A stretch of DNA of 64,000 nt, from contig NZ_RCCC01000001.1 of the NCBI RefSeq assembly GCF_003663825.1, positions 3,852,501 through 3,916,500 of the forward strand. The letters are read 5' to 3'. Under the pieces are notes generated by a model. The model saw only the letters and a program-made list of their open reading frames with translations. It made no database searches and was not told the origin of the DNA. Shown piece by piece: positions 45,143 to 55,107 of this stretch (position 1 is the first letter of the stretch; the number at the start of each line of letters is the position of its first letter). This DNA is from Acidovorax sp. 106. Its GTDB lineage: Bacteria; Pseudomonadota; Gammaproteobacteria; Burkholderiales; Burkholderiaceae_C. Made by a program: the position numbers and the translations under genes.

Positions 45143-45616
45143 CTAGCCCGGAATGTTGGCCTCAACCAGCTGCGCCAGCAACTGCAGCGACTCTTGCCAG
45201 CCCAGGTAGCAGGCTTCGGTAGGAATCATGGCCGGAATGCCTTCTTGCACCGCCACCAGCTCGGTGCCCACCGATACGGCTTTGAATGTGACGGTGGTGC
45301 GCATTTCGCCCGGCAGGTGGGTGTCGTCAAAGCGGTCGGTGTTGACGATGCGCTCACCCGGCACCAGTTCCAGATAGCGTCCTCCAAACGCGTGGGTGTG
45401 GCCCGTGGCCAGGTTGGTGAACTGCATGCGGTACACGCCGCCCACGCGGGCGTCCATCTCCAGCACCCGGCCCGTAAAGCCGTGGGGAGGCAGCCACTTG
45501 GCCATGGCGTCGGGGTCCAGAAAGGCGCGGTACACCCGCTCTGGCGGGGCGCGCAACATGCGGTGCAGGGTGACGGTGCCGGTGGCTTCAGCGGCGGGTG
45601 CGTTGCTCTGGCTCAT
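45143..45616 (-). CDS. SRPBCC (AHSA1-like) family protein
   Basis: A 157-residue START-like fold protein. The family signature is LHRMLRAPPERVYRAFLDPDAMAKWLPPHGF, followed by the beta strands typical of Aha1 C-terminal domain relatives. Such proteins bind hydrophobic ligands; a role is not indicated by the neighbours. Confidence 0.87.
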   Translation of the reverse strand: MSQSNAPAAEATGTVTLHRMLRAPPERVYRAFLDPDAMAKWLPPHGFTGRVLEMDARVGGVYRMQFTNLATGHTHAFGGRYLELVPGERIVNTDRFDDTHLPGEMRTTVTFKAVSVGTELVAVQEGIPAMIPTEACYLGWQESLQLLAQLVEANIPG

Positions 45617-45752
45617 GTTGGGCCTTGGGTGGGGGAAGTGCTGGGGCGCCCATCATCCCCCAGCCCTGTGGCGCTGTAAACGCCTGCGCTTGCGGCTTTA
45701 CAGGGTGTTTCCGATGGGCTGGGCTGGCCGCTCAGCCATCGGGTCAATGCAC

Positions 45753-46073
45753 TCAGGCCAGTGCCTGCACGCGCACCGCGTAGCTGGCGCTGCCCTGGGC
45801 CCACTGCACCAGGCGGTCGATGTTGGGGTGCTTGCCAGGGTGGGCGTGGGCATCGGCGGTGTGCTCGGCATACCACTCCAGGCCCAGGCTGGCTGCGGCG
45901 GGTGTGATGTGGCCGCCGTACAGCGCGGCCAGCGCGGCATACAGCGCCAGTGAACCGGCTTGGCCGGGCTTGTTCTCTAGGGTGGCGAGTACAGCGCCGT
46001 CAGCGCCCAGCACTTGCAAGGAGGTGAGGTGGGCGGCAGAGGGCAGTTGCTTGAGGCGGTCAGCGAAGTTCAT
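45753..46073 (-). CDS. DUF2322-like hypothetical protein
   Basis: A 106-residue protein (MNFADRLKQLPSAAHLTSLQVL...). The pattern ...NKPGQAGSLALYAALAALYGGHITPAAASLGLEWYAEHT...HPGKHPNIDRL fits my memory of the DUF2322 family. An ATG three codons upstream (46082) is an alternative start. No enzymatic motif is evident. Confidence 0.65.
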   Translation of the reverse strand: MNFADRLKQLPSAAHLTSLQVLGADGAVLATLENKPGQAGSLALYAALAALYGGHITPAAASLGLEWYAEHTADAHAHPGKHPNIDRLVQWAQGSASYAVRVQALA

Positions 46074-46168
46074 GGGTTCCATTTCCAAACAAATAAGACT
46101 TACGCAACATCGGAGTGCAACAAGCGGCTCACCCAGAGGTTATCCCTTGCCATGAACCCACTTGGGAC

Positions 46169-46227
46169 CGTTCACGCTGAGCTTGTCGAAGCGCTGCGCA
46201 AGGCTTCTACAAGCTCAGCCCGAACGG
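46169..46227. repeat. Family B REP-like element, copy 2
   Basis: CCGTTCACGCTGAGCTTGTC at the left and CTCAGCCCGAACGG at the right form the palindromic ends. It lies in the 343-base gap between the DUF2322-like gene and katG, which otherwise holds only the katG terminator. Confidence 0.8.
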
Positions 46228-46282
46228 ATGTTTCAGGTGCAAAGATGCCTGCTCAATACGCCCTGTTGTGCGTAAGTCGTGA

Positions 46283-46315
46283 CAAAAAAGGGCTGGTGCA
46301 TTGCTGCACCAGCCC
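46283..46315 (-). terminator. Rho-independent terminator of katG
   Basis: On the minus strand an 11-bp perfect stem (GGGCTGGTGCA / TGCACCAGCCC) with a GCAA loop is followed by six T residues. It lies about 100 bases after the katG stop. Confidence 0.93.
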
Positions 46316-46416
46316 AGTGGGTCCATCGGCATGCCTTATCAAAGGCAGGCCAAAGCGCAGGGGCGTGAAGTTAACCCAATTTCGCGCCCTGCGTCGCATC
46401 CATCAAGGATGCACGC

Positions 46417-48719
<2,303 letters not shown>

Positions 48720-48876
48720 AAAACTAATCGCTGGCATGCATTGGCGCTATGCACGCGCGGGTTTTGGCCAGATGCATCCGTGGTAACCCCGCATTGGCAT
48801 CCATCGTGCTTTGGCTTACGGTGCTTTTGCTATCGCGTTTTCCCTCCACCCTCGTCCTCTCCGGAGCCTTTTTGAA

Positions 48877-49659
48877 ATGACCCCTAAGAAATTCCTCGCC
48901 ATCGCCGCTGCCGCCGTCATCACCTGCTTGTCTTTCACCCAGGCGGCGCAGGCAGGCCCCCGGCTCGACAAGATCATGGAGACCAAGACCATCCGCGTGG
49001 GCACGCCGGGCGACTACCGCCCCTTCGCCATCAAGACCGATGCTGGCTTTTCGGGCCACGACATCGACGTGATCGAAACCATGGCCAAAGAGCTGGGCGT
49101 GAAGATCGAATATGTGCAGACCTCCTGGCCCAACCTAACCAAAGACCTGCAGGCTGACAAGTTTGACGTGGCCGTGGGCGGCATCACCCGCAACGTCACC
49201 CGCATGCGCCTGTTTGACATGCTGCCCGGCTACGCCCCGTTTGGCAAAGTGGCTCTGGTGCGCAGCGCCGACAAGGCCAAGTACACCAGCGTGGATGCCC
49301 TGAACCAGCCCACTGTGCGCGTCATCAAGAACCCCGGCGGCACCAACGAAACCTTTGTGCTGGCCAACCTCAAAGCCGCGCAGGTCAGCACACACGACAA
49401 GAACGCCGAGATCCCCGCATTGATTGCCGACGGCAAGGGCGACGTGATGATCACCGAAACCTACGAAGCCCTGCACTACGCCAAGGCCGACCCGCGCCTG
49501 CATGCTGCGTTTGTGGACGCACCGCTGACGCCCAAGAACTACCTGGGCTTCATGGTGCCCACCGACGACGCCGACTACACCCGCGTGATGGGCTTTGTGT
49601 GGGGCTTGATCGAAAGCCGTGGCGCCATCCAGCAGGCCGCCACCAAGTGGCTGAAGTAA
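48877..49659 (+). CDS. Periplasmic solute-binding protein, family 3 (cyclohexadienyl dehydratase-like)
   Basis: A 260-residue exported protein of the bacterial extracellular solute-binding family 3 fold. The signal peptide is KKFLAIAAAAVITCLSFTQAAQA. Typical segments are IRVGTPGDYRPFAIK, GHDIDVIETMAKELG, DVAVGGITRNVTR and NPGGTNETFV. The overall pattern resembles PheC-type dehydratases as well as amino-acid binders. No permease or ATPase gene is adjacent, which favours an enzyme-like or orphan role. The upstream start (48811) is rejected in favour of the signal-peptide ATG. Confidence 0.85.
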   Translation: MTPKKFLAIAAAAVITCLSFTQAAQAGPRLDKIMETKTIRVGTPGDYRPFAIKTDAGFSGHDIDVIETMAKELGVKIEYVQTSWPNLTKDLQADKFDVAVGGITRNVTRMRLFDMLPGYAPFGKVALVRSADKAKYTSVDALNQPTVRVIKNPGGTNETFVLANLKAAQVSTHDKNAEIPALIADGKGDVMITETYEALHYAKADPRLHAAFVDAPLTPKNYLGFMVPTDDADYTRVMGFVWGLIESRGAIQQAATKWLK

Positions 49660-49719
49660 CCTGCCCAGCGGGTGAGCTGCCGGCTTGATGGATCCACGCC
49701 ATCCCCCGGCAAAATAAAG

Positions 49720-49771
49720 GCCCCGGCCACACGCCGCACACCCCTTCCGGCGTTGCAGCCGGGGCTTTTTT
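49720..49771 (+). terminator. Rho-independent terminator after the solute-binding gene
   Basis: An outer 8-bp stem GCCCCGGC / GCCGGGGC encloses an inner ACGCCG / CGGCGT helix, and six T residues follow. The T-run ends just before the next gene's annotated ATG. Confidence 0.88.
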
Positions 49772-49772
49772 C

Positions 49773-50747
49773 ATGACCGTACCGAGCACTGCGCCCACTA
49801 CTGCACCCGCCACGGCATTCCCTCCCGCTTCGTATCCCATTGGCACCCCCGGCCAGCCCTGGGGCGCTGCCGAGCTGGCCCAGTGGCGCGAGCGCCAAGT
49901 GCGCCAGCGCAGCTATGCCGATGACGTGCTGGCCGCAGTCGATAGGCTGCGCACCCGCTTTGATGTGACGAGCTACGGCGAGGTGATCTATGGTGATGAG
50001 CGTTATGCGCTGCAGGCCATTCGCCCCCGCGCCTGGGCTCCTGGCCTGCCCATCGTGCTGGTCACCGGCGGTGTGCACGGCTACGAAACCAGTGGCGTGA
50101 TGGGCGCGCTGCGGTTTGTGGACCAGCACGGCGAGCGCTATGCAGGCTGCGTGAACTGGCTGGTGGCCCCCTGCGTCAGCCCCTGGGGGTGGGAGCGCAT
50201 CCAGCGCTGGAACCACGATGCCATCGACCCCAACCGCAGCTTTCGTCCCGGCAACACCGTGCAAGAGTCTGCCGCGCTCATGGCATTGGTGGCCCAAGTG
50301 GCCCCGCTGCATGGCCAGTTTGCGGCGCACATCGACCTGCACGAGACCACCGACACCGACGAATCCGAGTACCGCCCCGCAGTGGCCGCGCGCGACGGTA
50401 AGGCGTTTGAGTCCGGCAGCATCCCCGACGGCTTTTATTTGGTGGATGACACCGAAAACCCCCAACCCGCCTTCCAGCAGGCCGTGCTGCAAGCGGTGGC
50501 CCGCGTCACCCACATTGCCCTGCCTGACGAGCGCAACGAAATCATCGGCTCACCCATGACGGAGCCCGGCGTCATCCGCTACCAATTGACGGCCTGGGGC
50601 CTGTGCGCCAGCGTGACGGGCGCGCGCTACACCACCACCACCGAGGTCTACCCCGACAGCCCCCGCACCACGCCCGCTGCCTGCACCGCCGCGCAAGTGG
50701 CTGCGGTGTGTGCGGCGCTGGATTTTGTGCTGGCCAGTGGCCGCTGA
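49773..50747 (+). CDS. M14-family carboxypeptidase-like protein
   Basis: A 324-residue zinc hydrolase of the M14 superfamily (succinylglutamate desuccinylase/aspartoacylase side). Zinc ligands are in VTGGVHGYETSG (His, Glu) and AAHIDLHETTD (His), and the catalytic Glu is likely in ATTTTEVYPDSP-type TTTEVYPDS. NWNHDAIDPNRSF is another family segment. No ribosome site precedes the ATG, which abuts a terminator, so the true start may be further downstream. The substrate is unknown. Confidence 0.85.
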   Translation: MTVPSTAPTTAPATAFPPASYPIGTPGQPWGAAELAQWRERQVRQRSYADDVLAAVDRLRTRFDVTSYGEVIYGDERYALQAIRPRAWAPGLPIVLVTGGVHGYETSGVMGALRFVDQHGERYAGCVNWLVAPCVSPWGWERIQRWNHDAIDPNRSFRPGNTVQESAALMALVAQVAPLHGQFAAHIDLHETTDTDESEYRPAVAARDGKAFESGSIPDGFYLVDDTENPQPAFQQAVLQAVARVTHIALPDERNEIIGSPMTEPGVIRYQLTAWGLCASVTGARYTTTTEVYPDSPRTTPAACTAAQVAAVCAALDFVLASGR

Positions 50748-50754
50748 CCTGCGC

Positions 50755-51153
50755 ATGGACGACGTTGCAAAGCACAAGCGCCAAGTGAGGGCAGCGCTGG
50801 CGGAGCGCGGCCTGGGCGCGTGGATGAATGACACCAAGTGGCGTGAGCTGTTGGGCGTTATTGATACGCTGCCTTTTCCTCCGCCGTATCAGCGCAAAGA
50901 CGTGCTGCGCGCTGAACCAGAGCCCAGCACCTTTGATGCAGACGTTTGGTACATCGGCGACTGGGTGGAGGGGATTCACCCCTTGTATTCCATCGAATGG
51001 CTGCGCATCCGCCCCAGATACCTGGAGCCTGTCGGCCAGTTGCTACCGCCCACCGTGGCCGATTGCGAAGCTGCGCTGGAACAGGCACTGCAGTCGCTGG
51101 GCGTGCCCTACGAAAAGGCCGATGGTTCGATCTGGATCTATGGCTATCGGTAG
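50755..51153 (+). CDS. Hypothetical protein, Trp/Tyr-rich
   Basis: A 132-residue soluble protein of unknown function. Conserved-looking segments are MNDTKWRELLGVIDTLPFPPPYQRKDVL and DVWYIGDWVEGIHPLYSIEWLRIRP. The pattern NDTKWREL...PPPYQRK resembles the DUF6678 family, with moderate recall only. The start at MDDVAKHK comes eight bases after the M14 stop, so it is probably cotranscribed. Confidence 0.68.
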   Translation: MDDVAKHKRQVRAALAERGLGAWMNDTKWRELLGVIDTLPFPPPYQRKDVLRAEPEPSTFDADVWYIGDWVEGIHPLYSIEWLRIRPRYLEPVGQLLPPTVADCEAALEQALQSLGVPYEKADGSIWIYGYR

Positions 51154-51207
51154 TTGATATCTCCAGAAAATGCCTGACTAGCGACTTGCCTCAGATACCA
51201 CTCCATC

Positions 51208-51277
51208 CGTTCGGGCTGAGCCCGTCGAAGCCAGGGCTAGCTGCGTGCAAGGCTTCGACAGGATCAGCCCGAACGGT
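51208..51277. repeat. Family B REP-like element, copy 3
   Basis: CCGTTCGGGCTGAGCCCGTC at the left mirrors GATCAGCCCGAACGG at the right. The central part has diverged. It lies after the DUF6678-like gene. Confidence 0.8.
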
Positions 51278-51308
51278 TGGGGCCGAGAAGGCGTCTAAGG
51301 TAGGCCGA

Positions 51309-51374
51309 AAATCAGGCTAAATAGGCTGCTAGAGCTCATGGATAAAGCGCTAGAAGCTATAGAAAACATAGCAA
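51309..51374. repeat. Family A palindromic repeat, copy 9
   Basis: AAATCAGGCTAAATAGGCTGCTAGAGCTC, then AAAGCGCTAGAAGCTAT and CATAGCAA. It separates convergent genes and abuts the family B copy, a tandem of two different repeats. Confidence 0.75.
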
Positions 51375-51386
51375 TCTGCGCCGCAA

Positions 51387-51908
51387 TCAAGCCTTCCACG
51401 CCCCCTGGTGTGAAGCCGATGCCTCCTCAATCAGCGCAGGCCCGATGCACTCGATGGCGTGGCCTGAGGTGTTGAACACATCGCGGCACGACAGCTCGGC
51501 ATCGCGCTGGTCCAGCCGCTCGCCGCGAAACACGCGCAACCGCTCGGCGTCAATGCCGTACACCACGCGGCTAATGGCCGACCAGAAGATGGCACCTGCG
51601 CACATCACACACGGCTCGCCCGACGAGTAGAGCGTGGCCTGGGCCAGCGTCTCGCGGCTGTGGCGCGGGCTGGCCAGGCGGATGGCCGATGTCTCGGCGT
51701 GCGCCGTGCAGTCGCCCGTCTCGCCATTGGCGTTCCAGGCCTCGGCCAGCACCGTGTCGTCGGGCGCCACAATCACCGCGCCAAAGGGCCGGTTGCCGCG
51801 TACGCGGGCCTGGTCGGCTAGCGCAATGGCGTGGCGCAGGTAGCGGCCATCGCGCTCGTGCAGCGGCACCTCAGCGGGCAGCGGGGGCTGTGCAGGCACT
51901 GCCGTCAT
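51387..51908 (-). CDS. Nucleoside/guanine deaminase, CDA fold
   Basis: A 173-residue cytidine-deaminase-superfamily enzyme. Zinc ligands and catalytic Glu are in CTAHAETSAIR and GEPCVMCAGAIFWS. Its size and motifs fit bacterial nucleoside deaminases (guanine deaminase or tRNA adenosine deaminase-like). It overlaps the preceding binding-protein gene by four bases (ATGA), so the pair is translated together. Confidence 0.9.
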   Translation of the reverse strand: MTAVPAQPPLPAEVPLHERDGRYLRHAIALADQARVRGNRPFGAVIVAPDDTVLAEAWNANGETGDCTAHAETSAIRLASPRHSRETLAQATLYSSGEPCVMCAGAIFWSAISRVVYGIDAERLRVFRGERLDQRDAELSCRDVFNTSGHAIECIGPALIEEASASHQGAWKA

Positions 51909-52924
51909 GCCGCCACCTTGCGGTCTGTCGCAGCGGGCAAGAATGCGGGATTGAATACGCGCTCAGCCGCAGGCTTGCGCGCCAGGCCATACACGGCGGC
52001 AACTTCGTCCACCTGCTGCGCCAGCACGCTGGCCTGCACACCGCCCAGGCCCACGGTCTGCACCTCGGGCGCTGCCAGGTACTGGCGGGTGATGGCCCAG
52101 CGTTCGCGTTCCACATCCATGTTCAAGATGGGCTCACGCGCCTTGATGGCGGCCAGCGCGGCGTCGGGGTTTTGCAGTGTCTCGCGCAGTGCGCGGTTGC
52201 TGGCGCGCAAAAAGGCTTTGGCCAGCTCGGGCTTGTCTTGCAGCAGCTTGCCCGCCAGCACGGCGTTGCCATACAGCTGCAAGCCCGCCTTGCCATATTC
52301 CAGCACCGCCAAATCCTTGGGCGGCATGCGCGCAAACAGCGACACGGCCGAGTCGTGGAAGTACGTGGCCGCGTCCACATCGCCGCGCACCATCACGTTG
52401 TCGCGCGCGCTGAAATCGGTGGTCACCCACTCAAACAAATCGGGTGTGGTCTTTAGGCTGCGCGCCACCATGGGCCAGCTGCGGCGGGTGGATTCCACCG
52501 CAGCCGCCGCCACGCGCTTGCCTTTGAGCGAGGAAAAGTCGTTGGTCACGCCACGGTCCTTGCGGCCAATGATGACGAAGGGCGCGCGGTTGTAGTACTG
52601 GTACACAGCCTGCACCGGTGTGTCGGGGTTTTGCGCGTGGAACTCAGTGAGCGAGCTGATGTCGCCCAGCCCCAGGTCATACGCCCCGCTGGCCACACGG
52701 GTGATGGAGGCCACCGAGCCCGCGCCCACATCAATGCTCACGTCCAGGCCTTCGTCCTTGTAGTAGCCCTTGGCCTGCGCCAGAAAGAAGGGCGATGTCT
52801 GGCTCGTCACCCGAAAGTCGAGCGTGAACTTGAGCGGTGTGAGCGGCCCCTGGGCGTGCACCCACGGTGCAGCAAGGCTGAGGGAAGAAGCGACAGAGGT
52901 CGAGAGAAACAGGCGTCTTTGCAT
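51905..52924 (-). CDS. Periplasmic substrate-binding protein, NMT1/SsuA-like
   Basis: A 339-residue ABC-type binding protein. The signal peptide (RRLFLSTSVASSLSLAAPWVHAQ) and the core LKFTLDFRVTSQTSPFFLAQAKGYYKDEGLDVSID match NMT1/thiamine-pyrimidine or taurine binders. SSLTEFHAQNP, VESTRRSWPMV and RGDVDAATYF follow. The frame is open 175 codons upstream, but the ATG at 52924 has the signal peptide. No permease or ATPase gene accompanies it; the only partner is the overlapping deaminase, which suggests a nucleobase-like ligand. Confidence 0.87.
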   Translation of the reverse strand: MQRRLFLSTSVASSLSLAAPWVHAQGPLTPLKFTLDFRVTSQTSPFFLAQAKGYYKDEGLDVSIDVGAGSVASITRVASGAYDLGLGDISSLTEFHAQNPDTPVQAVYQYYNRAPFVIIGRKDRGVTNDFSSLKGKRVAAAAVESTRRSWPMVARSLKTTPDLFEWVTTDFSARDNVMVRGDVDAATYFHDSAVSLFARMPPKDLAVLEYGKAGLQLYGNAVLAGKLLQDKPELAKAFLRASNRALRETLQNPDAALAAIKAREPILNMDVERERWAITRQYLAAPEVQTVGLGGVQASVLAQQVDEVAAVYGLARKPAAERVFNPAFLPAATDRKVAA

Positions 52925-53098
52925 GGCGGTGCCCCATTGAACAAGTGCTGCAGACCACCGACCGCACTCGCTGTGGCGGGGCAGGGCGCGCGCCCCTGCA
53001 CAAGGCAAACGGGCACCCGCACCAGCCTCCGACACATGCCAGACAGGTCGGCACGAAACTGAGCAATTTCCGGGCAACACAGGCGCGGGGCCTGTGTG

Positions 53099-53465
53099 CT
53101 GAACGCTTCTACTCAAGGGCATGCCAATGCATGAAGCGTGCCCGGAGCGCGACATGGCGGTGATGTTGCGATGGTGATTCAGGCTGCTCTTGCTGCAGCG
53201 CAAAAGGTGCGCGGTGTTTTTGTGGTGGCGGCTGCGCGGCCCGCTGGGCGCTTGCGTTGGCCTGAGCACACGGCGCTGCACCAGCTTGCGCACGCCGTTG
53301 TGGTGCAGCGCATCACCGAAGCGGGGCAGGGGGTGGTGCTGCGCACCCTTGCATGGCACTGATGCATTGTCTTTGCGGTGTCTTTGAGTGCGGTGAGTCG
53401 CTGGGAAGCCACCGCACTGCTGGCCCCTGAATTGCTTGGGTGAGGGCAAGAGTAGAAGCGTTCAG
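53099..53465. repeat. 16-bp inverted repeat pair bounding a non-coding block
   Basis: CTGAACGCTTCTACTC at 53099-53114 is perfectly inverted at 53450-53465, 335 bases apart. The intervening sequence has no gene I can support. Together with the MITE at 53581 this makes 52925-53864 a 940-base stretch of repeats and spacer. Confidence 0.55.
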
Positions 53466-53576
53466 CGCTGCAGCCTCCGCCCACCAGGGTGCGGAGGCGG
53501 TAGGCGGGTCATTGCTCTTGAAGAGGGAAGCGGCCTGGCCCCGGCAGGGCCGTTGCCCCTGTCCACTTCAAGGGCG

Positions 53577-53745
53577 CTAGGAGCCTGTCGGACTTGGAGC
53601 GTCGAAAGCGAAAATTGGCCCCAGCGAGGACAGTTTTTGCCGGATTTGCAGCCCCATAGCCCAGCTATGGGGCAAAAAGACGGTGAAAAATGGACCGCTG
53701 AGGTCAATTTGTAGCCGACGATTTCCAAGTCCGACAGGCTCCTAG
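53577..53745. mobile_element. MITE-like element with perfect 22-bp inverted ends
   Basis: The ends 53577-53598 and 53724-53745 are exact inverted copies. They begin with CTAG, and an 18-bp inner repeat (GAGCCTGTCGGACTTGGA) follows. The 4-bp CTAG at each end can be read as a target duplication matching the YTAR sites used by IS5-type elements, leaving a 161-bp body. An inner CCCCATAG / CTATGGGG hairpin is present. No transposase is encoded. Confidence 0.78.
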
Positions 53746-53864
53746 GCGCATGCATGGGCCAGTGAACGTGTCTGCTGTGCGCCGCACACAGATGGCAACG
53801 CTGGCCCGTGCAGGCCCAGCCCTTGTTGATTTTGTACTTTGGTACTTTGACAAGGAACACTGCC

Positions 53865-54926
53865 ATGACCACCGCTACCGCTAACGCTACCGCTGAAACG
53901 ACCCAGCCACACAGCCTCTCCCACACACCGTATTCCCCCTCCGTCGCGCCCGACGTGCTGGGCGAGCTGGCCAAAGAAGCCCGCATGGGCGACATGGGCC
54001 ACGAGACCCACGCCCGCGAGGTGCGCTGCATTGACCTGAGCGACTTTGAACACCGCAAGCGCGAGATTGCCGACGAACTGTGGAGCGCGGCGGTAGACAT
54101 CGGCTTCTTCCAGGTCAGCCACCACGGCATTGCGCTGCAAGACATCCGCGATGCCTTCACGCGGGCCGAGGCTTTGTTTGCATTGCCAGCCGCCACCAAG
54201 GCCCAGTGGCCCCTGTCCCGCAACGCGGGGTGGGAGCACAAGAGCCAGATCCGCCCCTCCACCCGCACGCCCGACCAAAAAGAGTCCTACCAAATCACCC
54301 GCCCCCGCATGCAGGGCCTGTGGCCCACCGATGCCGAGCTGCCCGGCTTTGAGCAAGCCAGCCTGGCCTTTGAGCGCCAGTGCTGGGAGGTCGCCATGCG
54401 CCTGCTGTCGTGCTTTGCGTACAAGCTGGGGTTTGACGAAGGCTTCTTCACCCGCGCCCACAATCCCGAGGTGCCCAGCTACCAAAGCACGCTGCGCATG
54501 CTGCATTACTTTGCGATGGACCCGGCACTCAAAGATGAACTGGGCCTGTGGCGTGCAGGCGCACACACCGACTTTGACTGCCTCACGCTGCTGTTTCAGC
54601 GCCCAGGGCAGGGCGGCCTGCAGGTGCTGCCCGGCAAAGAGATGGAAGGCCGCCAGTGGACGCCCGTGGAGCCCGCCGAAGGCGTCATTACCTGCAACAT
54701 CGGCGACATGCTCACCCGCTGGAGCGACGACGCGCTGCCCAGCAACTTCCACCGCGTGCGCAACCCGCTGCCGCACGAATACCAGGGCGCCCGCTACAGC
54801 CTGGCCTTCTTCGCACAGGCCAACGAAGACGCCGTGATCGAAGGCCCTGGCAAAAAGTACCCACCCATCACCGGGGCGGAGTACCTGCGCCAGCGCATCA
54901 GCGCCAATTTTTCCAATCGGTATTGA
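53865..54926 (+). CDS. 2-oxoglutarate/Fe(II) oxygenase, isopenicillin-N-synthase family
   Basis: A 353-residue non-heme iron oxygenase. The iron triad is in WRAGAHTDFDCLTLLF (His, Asp) and NFHRVRNP (His), and RYSLAFF supplies the 2-oxoglutarate-binding Arg/Ser. The N-terminal DIOX_N domain holds IGFFQVSHHGI. The start at MTTATANA follows CAAGGAACAC. The substrate is unknown; the adjacent deaminase and binder hint at a small nitrogenous compound. Confidence 0.9.
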   Translation: MTTATANATAETTQPHSLSHTPYSPSVAPDVLGELAKEARMGDMGHETHAREVRCIDLSDFEHRKREIADELWSAAVDIGFFQVSHHGIALQDIRDAFTRAEALFALPAATKAQWPLSRNAGWEHKSQIRPSTRTPDQKESYQITRPRMQGLWPTDAELPGFEQASLAFERQCWEVAMRLLSCFAYKLGFDEGFFTRAHNPEVPSYQSTLRMLHYFAMDPALKDELGLWRAGAHTDFDCLTLLFQRPGQGGLQVLPGKEMEGRQWTPVEPAEGVITCNIGDMLTRWSDDALPSNFHRVRNPLPHEYQGARYSLAFFAQANEDAVIEGPGKKYPPITGAEYLRQRISANFSNRY

Positions 54927-54984
54927 GGCGGGCGGCAACGTCGGCTGCGACGTTATTGAGTCGGCATCTTTGAACTTGAAAAAT

Positions 54985-55045
54985 CCGTTCGGGCTGAGCC
55001 TGTCGAAGCCCTGCGCGGCGCTTCGACTGCGCTCAGCCCGAACGG
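54985..55045. repeat. Family B REP-like element, copy 4
   Basis: CCGTTCGGGCTGAGCCTGTC pairs with CGCTCAGCCCGAACGG across CGAAGCC...GGCTTCG-type arms. It is the best-conserved copy and separates convergent oxygenase and diguanylate cyclase genes. Confidence 0.85.
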
Positions 55046-55107
55046 TTCAAGTTGATTCAAGCTGACTCAATAGCTGCAACGAGGCGCGGTCCAGGCCCCG
55101 CGCCGCA

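Noticed and set aside
53179..53484. 101-codon minus-strand frame in the 52.9-53.9 kb gap
   Set aside because: No family-like sequence or ribosome site, and it overlaps a 16-bp inverted repeat.
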